Source of the DNA: Acinetobacter sp.
GTDB lineage: Bacteria > Pseudomonadota > Gammaproteobacteria > Pseudomonadales > Moraxellaceae
Assembly (NCBI GenBank): GCA_030152675.1
Contig: JASLIY010000013.1
Span: 1-5,871 of the forward strand
Direction of reading: 5' to 3'
Length of the DNA: 5,871 nucleotides
A program made the position numbers and the translations under genes. The notes below the pieces were generated by a model. It had not been told where the DNA came from. It worked only from the letters and a program-made list of their open reading frames with translations, and made no database searches. This document shows, in pieces, positions 1 to 4,516 of this stretch (position 1 is the stretch's first letter; every line of letters starts with the position of its first letter).

Positions 1-1
1 C

Positions 2-268
2 AACTCACTCTCCATGTTAGATGCCGGGATTGATATCGAGGACCCTTTGCTGGTGGATAAAAGCTTGACCGCCAAATCTGGTGATATCGTGATTGCCATG
101 ATTGATAATGAATTTACCGTGAAGCGTTTGATGATCGATAACCGATTTAAGCCGGCCAAAGTATGGCTCAAAGCCGAAAACCCAGACTTTGAAAATATTT
201 ATATCGAAGAGGGGCAGGAATTGCTGATCTGGGGCGTGGTGACATATAACCTAAAGCCGATGCGTTAG
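2..268 (+). CDS. umuD: UmuD-type S24 self-cleaving SOS protein, C-terminal part (5' end outside window)
   Basis: This is the C-terminal catalytic half of a LexA/UmuD-family peptidase (S24), which undergoes RecA-stimulated self-cleavage after DNA damage. The open frame enters from the left edge and ends with TAG at 266-268. The Ser-Met at 11-16 (followed by LDAGI) matches the catalytic-serine site of UmuD, and the Lys in FTVKRL (codon 122-124) lies 37 residues later, the same spacing as Ser60/Lys97 of E. coli UmuD. The final VVTYNLKPMR also resembles the UmuD C-terminus. The next gene converges on this one, so no umuC follows on this strand. That favours a stand-alone UmuD, for example one like the Acinetobacter regulator UmuDAb, over a UmuD'2C polymerase operon. 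Distinguishing them needs the N-terminus, which is outside the window. The family call is firm and the exact subtype is not. Confidence 0.88.
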   Translation, partial: NSLSMLDAGIDIEDPLLVDKSLTAKSGDIVIAMIDNEFTVKRLMIDNRFKPAKVWLKAENPDFENIYIEEGQELLIWGVVTYNLKPMR

Positions 269-321
269 GGGCTATTGAGGGAGATCATTGGGCATGCGAT
301 TGCGCGATTGAGATCAGAGGG

Positions 322-346
322 TCATTCAATCTTTAGGATTGAATGA
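322..346. repeat. Perfect 10-bp inverted repeat between convergent genes, possible transcription end signal
   Basis: Arms TCATTCAATC (322-331) and GATTGAATGA (337-346) are perfectly complementary around a 5-nt loop. The right arm and part of the loop lie inside the last codons and stop of the minus-strand regulator gene. The site sits between two convergent genes, as expected for a bidirectional terminator. However, neither strand has a T run after the stem and the stem is only 40% G+C. It may instead protect mRNA 3' ends or be coincidental. The hairpin is seen directly; its function is inferred. Confidence 0.45.
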
Positions 347-917
347 TGATCTTCGCACTTAACTCGGCTTTATTCCGCACCCCTAACTTTTTCATGGCAT
401 TGGCTTTATGTACTTCGACGGTACGATGCGATAAGTCGAGTTTCTTGGCAATTTCTTTGCAGGTGAAGCCATTGACGATCCATTGGCTAATTTCAGATTC
501 ACGTTGGGTCAGTTGTTGTTTCATTCCCAAGCTTCGATCTTGTCGTTCAAAGTGCCATACGATCAGCTGAAACGGCGCTTCTGGCGTAAGCGTTTGGCCG
601 TGGGTATGTGTCCAAAATAGCTCGCCATTTTTATGCTGCATAAAGCGCTGATCTGAATAGAAAACACTATCTTGTTGCAATAAACCATTCAGCGCATCCG
701 CACCGACTTTTTCATAATCCTCAATACTCGGAAACAGTTGAGCAATCGATTGCCCAATCAATTCTGCATGGCTATAACCAAACAACTGTTCAAATGCTGG
801 GTTGAGTTGCATGATGCGGCGATGACTGAGCACCACGATGGCTGCGGGGCAGAAATCAAAGGCCAGCTTTTGATAGTCGATCTGGGATGCCGTGAGTTTG
901 TTTGTCGCCTGATTCAT
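333..917 (-). CDS. PAS domain / LuxR-type HTH transcriptional regulator
   Basis: This is a 194-residue cytoplasmic DNA-binding regulator. Residues about 20-123 form a PAS fold (NPAFEQLFGYSHAELIGQ, then FMQHKNGELFWTH), a sensor module that may bind a small ligand or cofactor. Residues about 136-192 form a GerE/LuxR helix-turn-helix (LTQRESEI, KEIAKKL, SHRTVEVHK, KLGVRNKAEL), close to the family consensus. There is no receiver domain and no autoinducer-binding domain. The start ATG (915-917) has an AGGA ribosome binding site 8 nt upstream (926-929). It is divergent from the MHS symporter across 347 bp, so that transporter is a plausible target, but nothing in the sequence proves it. The signal is unknown. 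No short gene name fits safely. Confidence 0.9.
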   Translation of the reverse strand: MNQATNKLTASQIDYQKLAFDFCPAAIVVLSHRRIMQLNPAFEQLFGYSHAELIGQSIAQLFPSIEDYEKVGADALNGLLQQDSVFYSDQRFMQHKNGELFWTHTHGQTLTPEAPFQLIVWHFERQDRSLGMKQQLTQRESEISQWIVNGFTCKEIAKKLDLSHRTVEVHKANAMKKLGVRNKAELSAKIIIQS

Positions 918-1264
918 GTGGAAGATCCTGTTTTTATGTCTGCTTCACTGTCCTGTTAAAGCTGATAGTCTACGGTCGATTTAAGGTTGCATGCGATTGA
1001 ATATAGCCTATTTAGAGAATAAAAAAATAAAATAGATCAGTGTCGTAGCTTTCATTCAAGCATTATTTACACCGCAAACTACTTAAGTAATTAAGTGTGT
1101 TGACGCAGTGCATAAACTCATCCAAATTTAGAATGACCATAGATGTATACGACGGCCAAACTTTAATTTGAGATAAATTGGCGCAGTACTAAGGAGACAG
1201 ATTTAAGCGCAAGGATCTAGAACATCGAGCAATAAATACAGACCTAAAATGGATTGAGGTGGAT
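918..1264. promoter_or_regulatory. Divergent intergenic region between the PAS-LuxR gene and the MHS symporter
   Basis: No supportable gene lies in these 347 bp, which are AT-rich compared with the flanking genes. Both promoters must lie here, because the two genes start at its ends. I could not find a convincing -35/-10 pair. TTGACG at 1100-1105 is a fair -35 match, but the nearest -10-like hexamer (TAGAAT, 1129-1134) is 23 bp away, which is too far. The clearest symmetric element is the inverted repeat at 1081-1096, listed separately. AAGGAG at 1191-1196 looks like a ribosome binding site but no start codon follows it. The region gives the symporter a long 5' leader if transcription starts near the middle. 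Confidence 0.5.
1081..1096. repeat. Inverted repeat ACTTAA-N4-TTAAGT, candidate operator
   Basis: Two 6-bp arms (1081-1086 and 1091-1096) are perfectly complementary around GTAA. The site is near the middle of the divergent region, 4 bp before the -35-like TTGACG. LuxR-type HTH proteins usually bind dyads as dimers, so the adjacent PAS-LuxR regulator is a possible ligand. The AT-rich composition makes chance symmetry likely enough that confidence stays low. Confidence 0.3.
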
Positions 1265-2614
1265 ATGGAATTGACACAAGGAACGGGTCAGCAACAGCCC
1301 AAGTCTTCTCATCGACTTGCCGGCATTTCGAGTATGGTCGGCACCACGATTGAGTGGTATGACTTCTTTATTTATGGTGCTGCGGCAGCACTGATATTCA
1401 ACAAATTATTTTTTCCCAACTTAGATCCAATGACGGGGGTCTTGGCTGCCTTTGCCACCTATGCGGTCGGCTTTATCGGGCGACCTTTGGGAGGCGTGGT
1501 TTTTGGGCATTTCGGTGACAAAGTCGGTCGTAAATCAATGCTGTTGCTGACGCTGATGCTCATGGGAATTCCAACAGTGTTGATTGGCCTACTGCCAACC
1601 TATGACAGTATTGGGTACTGGGCAACCTTTTGCTTGGTGATCTTGCGATTTGTGCAAGGTATGGCCATGGGCGGTGAGTGGGGTGGTGCAGTGCTGATGG
1701 CCATCGAACATGCACCCAAGGGCAATAAAGGCTTTTGGGGCAGTTTGCCACAAGCCAGTGTCGGGGCTGGAATGATGTTGGCCTCACTGGCTTTGGGGGC
1801 AGTCTCATTATTGCCTGAAGAAACACTGTTTAGTTGGGCGTGGCGCTTGCCATTCCTGGCCAGTATCGTGTTGCTGGGCGTGGGGTGGTATATCCGAGTC
1901 AAAGTGCCAGAGTCGCCTGATTTTGAGCAGATCAAACAGCAAGACAAAGAAGTGAAAGTCCCTGCGATTCAGGTCTTTAAAAATCATCCACGTGAATTGA
2001 TCAGCATCATCATTGCCCGTGCTGCTGAGAATGCTTGGTTTTATATCGCATCCACCTTTGCCTTGGCCTATGCCACGGCGCAGTTGGGCATCCCCCGACC
2101 GCAAGTACTGTTTGCCATTATTTGTGCAGCGGCTTTGGCGGTCGTCGTGACTCCCATCTGTGGCTATATTTCTGATCGCGTGGGGCAACGTAACTTATTT
2201 ATGTTCGGGCTACTGCTGTTGGCGCTGTACTGTTATCCGTTCTTTAATTTGCTGAATAGCCAAGATCCGGTATTGATTTGGACGGCGTTGGTGGTCGGGA
2301 TCGGGATCATTTTCCCAATCATGTATGCTCCAGAGTCGATGCTGTTTGCACGGCAGTTTCCTGCGGAGATTCGATATAGCGGTATCTCAATTTCGGTGCA
2401 GTTGGCGGGGGTGATTGGGGGTGGTTTTGCCCCGATGATTGCAACCAAATTATTGGTGATCGGTGGTGGCAGTCCAGATCTGATCTCGATGTATATCATT
2501 GGCATGGCGGGACTTGCGATCCTGTGTACCTTTTTTATGAAGAGTGATAAGCAGCATCGATTGGAAGAGCAGCAAGCACACAGCGCTAAGCAGTTTCCGA
2601 AGTCGGGATCTTGA
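1265..2614 (+). CDS. MFS transporter, metabolite:H+ symporter (MHS) family
   Basis: This is a 449-residue inner-membrane proton symporter of the MHS branch of the major facilitator superfamily (relatives: ShiA, KgtP, ProP), which take up small organic acids or zwitterions. Family marks are GTTIEWYDFFIYG (26-38) at TM1, the TM2-3 loop GHFGDKVGRK (81-90), and QGMAMGGEWGGA (131-142) in TM4. RVKVPESPDFEQ, after TM6, is the typical start of the central cytoplasmic loop. A second DRVGQRN loop marks the C-terminal half, and about 12 hydrophobic segments are visible. I chose ATG 1265 because GAGG (1256-1259) lies 5 nt upstream. The in-frame GTG at 1259 overlaps that ribosome binding site and is unlikely to be used. 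The substrate cannot be assigned from sequence alone. The last 29 bp overlap the 3' end of nasS on the other strand. Confidence 0.92.
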   Translation: MELTQGTGQQQPKSSHRLAGISSMVGTTIEWYDFFIYGAAAALIFNKLFFPNLDPMTGVLAAFATYAVGFIGRPLGGVVFGHFGDKVGRKSMLLLTLMLMGIPTVLIGLLPTYDSIGYWATFCLVILRFVQGMAMGGEWGGAVLMAIEHAPKGNKGFWGSLPQASVGAGMMLASLALGAVSLLPEETLFSWAWRLPFLASIVLLGVGWYIRVKVPESPDFEQIKQQDKEVKVPAIQVFKNHPRELISIIIARAAENAWFYIASTFALAYATAQLGIPRPQVLFAIICAAALAVVVTPICGYISDRVGQRNLFMFGLLLLALYCYPFFNLLNSQDPVLIWTALVVGIGIIFPIMYAPESMLFARQFPAEIRYSGISISVQLAGVIGGGFAPMIATKLLVIGGGSPDLISMYIIGMAGLAILCTFFMKSDKQHRLEEQQAHSAKQFPKSGS

Positions 2615-3656
2615 CGATACAGGCTGCGGCCATGCGATTGACTTGATCTGCTGTCAGACAAAGATCGTCCCAGCGCTGCATTTGCTGGATCAGCCAAACA
2701 AAATCATCCAGCTTGGGCGTGCAGTCGCTCACCATGTTGCGGATGATCTGTTCAAGATGATGAAAATGTTGCACATGGATCTGGGACGAGCACTCAAAGC
2801 GCACAATATGAGAGCGCTTAAGCAAGTCCCAGACCTCGCTCAAGTCAGACAGTTGATTGAGTTCCTGCTGCGCTTGTTGAATCGCGGTGCTGATCGCAGC
2901 CAAACTCAGAGGGTGCGATTCAGCCCAGCTTTGCGTCACTGCCAATACCTTATCGGCCACTTGGGGCATGATGTCACGACTGGCTGCAATCACATGACTA
3001 TAGCCTTGGAGCTGGGATTGAATATTCCAAGGTTCTCCGACACAAAAGCCATCAAAGACCTGTTGAGCCATGCCATCGACCATCAAGGCTGGCGGCGAGG
3101 TTAACAATTTGATGGCTTTTGCCTGCTGTGGATCGGCCAGTGCCAACCAATGCCTTAAGCAATAATGATGGATGGAGTGCTCAAAAACATGGGCGAAATG
3201 AAAAGACTGACCGTGTTGCATGGCGTTCAAGATTTTGCTGGCGGATTGCTGTGGACGGTCGTTGCGGGAAATTTTAAATCGATGACAATGCGCCTGACTT
3301 AAGCTGATATAGGCTTGATTGTGACTGAGGATTAACCCAGTTTGTAAGGAAATCCCCAATTGATCATGACCTGCTGCCGCGGCGGGTAACATCGCGGAGA
3401 GGCAATGCGCGGCATCCAAAAAGCCATATGCCAGTCGATCACGGAGACTTGACCAAGAGGCCTCTTTGACCAGCGTGACATCAAGGCCTTGTGCTGTAAA
3501 GTAGCCGCGATGATCCGCCCAAAGCAGTGCAATACTGTCCAAAAGAGGGAGATAGCCCATCTGAATATGGGTTTTCTCAACGCCCGTATGCTTGGGGGAT
3601 GGGCACTTGGATTGGCCGTTCTGCGCTGGGGCTTGGGAATGTTCTCGTTGCTGCAT
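2586..3656 (-). CDS. nasS: NasS-type nitrate sensor (NrtA/CmpA-like periplasmic-binding fold, cytoplasmic)
   Basis: This 356-residue protein is related to the nitrate-binding NrtA of ABC transporters. It has no signal peptide or lipobox; the N-terminus is polar and Gln-rich. That fits NasS, which holds NasT inactive and releases it when nitrate or nitrite binds. Visible NrtA-like marks are MGYLPLLDSIAL (33-44), KEASWSSLRDRLAYGFLDAAH (64-84, with Trp68 at the likely ligand site), PPALMVDGM (188-196) and FCVGEPWN (204-211). The start ATG lies 3 nt after the nasT stop. An AAGGA ribosome binding site (3664-3668) sits inside nasT 7 nt before it, so the two genes are almost certainly co-transcribed and translationally coupled. 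No ABC permease or ATPase is nearby, which supports a sensor role over transport. The TAG stop lies within the 3' end of the opposite MHS gene. Confidence 0.87.
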   Translation of the reverse strand: MQQREHSQAPAQNGQSKCPSPKHTGVEKTHIQMGYLPLLDSIALLWADHRGYFTAQGLDVTLVKEASWSSLRDRLAYGFLDAAHCLSAMLPAAAAGHDQLGISLQTGLILSHNQAYISLSQAHCHRFKISRNDRPQQSASKILNAMQHGQSFHFAHVFEHSIHHYCLRHWLALADPQQAKAIKLLTSPPALMVDGMAQQVFDGFCVGEPWNIQSQLQGYSHVIAASRDIMPQVADKVLAVTQSWAESHPLSLAAISTAIQQAQQELNQLSDLSEVWDLLKRSHIVRFECSSQIHVQHFHHLEQIIRNMVSDCTPKLDDFVWLIQQMQRWDDLCLTADQVNRMAAACIVKIPTSETA

Positions 3657-3659
3657 CGC

Positions 3660-4247
3660 TCAGTCCTTCGAGGTGGGGTGGAGCAGTTGCTGGGCATCGA
3701 TAAAGCGCCGTGCCATCTCACCCAAAGTGATGCGATGACTCATGGCATTTTTACGGAGCAGAGCAAAGGCTTGTTGTTCAGTGAAATGATGGAGTTGCAT
3801 CAGTAAGGCTTTGGCTTTTTCAATATCTTTGCGATCCGCCAATTTATTTTTGGTGTCCAATAAATCCTGAACCAGCTGCTGATGCTTTTTATATTGTTCA
3901 ATTGAAATCGCTAAAATGCTGTCCAACTTGCTCGGATCAATACCATCGACGATATAGGCGGTGACACCGGCATCGATGGCATTTTTAATGGTGTCTTTGT
4001 GGCTGTTTTTGGTGAATAACACCGTGGGTAAATCAAATTGGCGCACACAGCTTTCGATGATATCGCGCTGTGGATGCTGCATATCCAACAAAATAATATC
4101 GGCATGTAACTGCTGTAGCGCAAAAAGATCCAAATCCGCAATCGCCAGACAGGCCACCACGCTGTAGCCGTGTTGTTGCAGACGGGTTTTGATGATTTCG
4201 GCGCGTTGCATGTCATCATCGATCAAGGCTATTTTTAATTTTGTCAT
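3660..4247 (-). CDS. nasT: NasT-type ANTAR-domain RNA-binding antiterminator
   Basis: This 195-residue regulator binds leader RNA of nitrate-assimilation transcripts and prevents early termination. Residues about 4-118 form a receiver-like domain with acidic pocket Asp10-Asp12, candidate phospho-acceptor Asp55 (ILLDM) and Thr79. The lysine conserved in true receivers is replaced (YIVDGID, Asp101), so control by NasS binding rather than phosphorylation is likely, as known for NasT. Residues about 129-190 form the ANTAR helical RNA-binding domain (RKDIEKAKALLMQ, then AFALLRKNAMSHRITLGEMARRF). It is the first gene of a nasT-nasS operon and is divergent from narK, whose leader carries its predicted RNA target. 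The start ATG has no clear ribosome binding site just upstream, which suggests weak translation. Confidence 0.93.
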   Translation of the reverse strand: MTKLKIALIDDDMQRAEIIKTRLQQHGYSVVACLAIADLDLFALQQLHADIILLDMQHPQRDIIESCVRQFDLPTVLFTKNSHKDTIKNAIDAGVTAYIVDGIDPSKLDSILAISIEQYKKHQQLVQDLLDTKNKLADRKDIEKAKALLMQLHHFTEQQAFALLRKNAMSHRITLGEMARRFIDAQQLLHPTSKD

Positions 4248-4277
4248 TGGGTGAATCGATAAATTTGAATTTTATTA

Positions 4278-4294
4278 TGCGCTCGAGTATAGCA
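4278..4294. promoter_or_regulatory. Candidate NtrC-type dyad upstream of the narK sigma-54 promoter
   Basis: TGC (4278-4280) and GCA (4292-4294) are separated by 11 bp, the outer geometry of NtrC sites (TGCACC-N5-GGTGCA). The inner positions match poorly (TGCGC and TGCTA as half-sites). Its centre is about 83 bp upstream of the predicted narK start, a normal distance for a sigma-54 enhancer. The dyad is weak and may be chance. It is offered because a sigma-54 promoter requires such an activator site. Confidence 0.3.
4286..4294 (-). promoter_or_regulatory. Candidate extended -10 promoter of nasT-nasS
   Basis: Read on the minus strand this is TGC-TATACT, an extended -10 (TGn plus a hexamer close to TATAAT). 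Transcription would start around 4279, giving nasT a leader of about 30 nt. No good -35 hexamer is visible at the usual distance, which is tolerable for extended -10 promoters. The element lies inside the TGC-N11-GCA dyad listed separately, so an activator bound there could shut off nasT transcription. The sequence match is direct; promoter function is inferred. Confidence 0.4.
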
Positions 4295-4342
4295 AATCGA
4301 ATGCCATGCTTTGGTCGGATCTGCTGACGCTTACAATTTGCT

Positions 4343-4358
4343 TGGCACAGTTCCTGCT
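4343..4358 (+). promoter_or_regulatory. Sigma-54 (RpoN) -24/-12 promoter of narK
   Basis: TGGCAC (4343-4348) is a perfect -24 element. CTGCT (4354-4358) matches the -12 element TTGCW except for one base. The invariant GG (4344-4345) and GC (4356-4357) are separated by exactly 10 bp, as required. With C4357 as -12, transcription starts at about 4369, which is exactly where the first hairpin of the ANTAR-type leader begins. Control by RpoN with NtrC would make narK respond to nitrogen limitation, known for nitrate assimilation genes in several proteobacteria. The match and spacing are seen directly; activity is inferred. Confidence 0.75.
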
Positions 4359-4368
4359 ACTTCTCTCC

Positions 4369-4420
4369 CGAGTCAATGTCGACTCGATCAATACCGATGC
4401 ACACGGCCAACGACGTCCGT
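4369..4420 (+). ncRNA. ANTAR-target leader RNA: tandem hexaloop hairpins controlling narK
   Basis: Hairpin 1 (4369-4386) has the 6-bp stem CGAGTC/GACTCG closing the hexaloop AATGTC. After a 16-nt linker, hairpin 2 (4403-4420) has ACGG/CCGT, one C-T mismatch and a C-G closing pair around the hexaloop AACGAC. Both loops are six nucleotides with A at position 1 and G at position 4, the pattern known for RNA targets of ANTAR proteins such as NasR and NasT. The gene for such a protein, nasT, is divergent just upstream. The predicted role is that NasT, freed from NasS by nitrate, binds both loops and prevents termination before narK. The structure is seen in the sequence. Binding by NasT is inferred from the family and context. 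Confidence 0.75.
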
Positions 4421-4434
4421 TCTGATCGCACTGT

Positions 4435-4458
4435 AATGCACTTTGTGTTTGCATTTTT
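4435..4458 (+). terminator. Weak terminator-like hairpin in the narK leader (possible attenuator)
   Basis: AATGCA (4435-4440) pairs with TGCATT (4450-4455) around a 9-nt loop, and the T run 4454-4458 follows directly, partly within the stem. It lies 14 nt after the second ANTAR-type hairpin, where the regulated terminator of such leaders is expected. The stem is short and AT-rich. A competing stem TTGCA/TGCAA with loop TTTT (4449-4462) shares its 3' arm. It could be a leaky attenuator, or termination may work differently here. Unlike better-known cases, I see no clear overlap with hairpin 2. Confidence 0.35.
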
Positions 4459-4467
4459 GCAATAAGC

Positions 4468-4499
4468 ACTGAGCGCATTGGGGTACCGCTACGTTCAGT
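4468..4499 (+). promoter_or_regulatory. Leader hairpin immediately upstream of the narK ribosome binding site
   Basis: ACTGAGCG (4468-4475) pairs with CGTTCAGT (4492-4499), including one G-T wobble, around a 16-nt loop that contains GGTACC. The stem ends 2 nt before AGGAGG (4502-4507). No T run follows, so it is not an intrinsic terminator. It could influence ribosome access or mRNA stability, or have no role. Confidence 0.35.
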
Positions 4500-4501
4500 T
4501 C

Positions 4502-4507
4502 AGGAGG
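4502..4507 (+). promoter_or_regulatory. Strong ribosome binding site deciding the narK start
   Basis: AGGAGG is a full-strength Shine-Dalgarno sequence. Two in-frame ATGs follow, at 4511 (3 nt spacing) and 4517 (9 nt spacing). The first is too close for efficient initiation, so 4517 is preferred. The choice changes the protein by two residues only. Confidence 0.7.
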
Positions 4508-4516
4508 AAGATGGCC

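Noticed and set aside
1180..1193. TGGCGC resembling a sigma-54 -24 element upstream of the MHS gene
   Set aside because: The required GC at the -12 position is absent; the bases there are A and G.
1191..1196. AAGGAG resembling a ribosome binding site
   Set aside because: No start codon of any usual type follows within range, so it has no small gene to serve.
1249..1257. Minimal reading frame ATG-GAT-TGA just before the MHS symporter start, overlapping its ribosome binding site
   Set aside because: It has no ribosome binding site of its own and encodes two residues. It is most likely a chance ATG.
2544..3104. Long plus-strand open frame of 186 codons opposite nasS
   Set aside because: It lies wholly opposite or overlapping well-supported genes, shows no recognisable domain, and its His/Leu/Gln-rich composition is what the antisense of nasS would give.
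4384..4396. Alternative stem TCG/CGA in the linker between the two leader hairpins
   Set aside because: Only 3 bp and it would break the stronger 6-bp hairpin 1. The small alternative loop AATACC lacks G at position 4.
4275..4478. Minus-strand open frame of 67 codons across the nasT-narK intergenic region
   Set aside because: It overlaps the sigma-54 promoter and the paired leader hairpins, has no recognisable domain and no supporting ribosome binding site.
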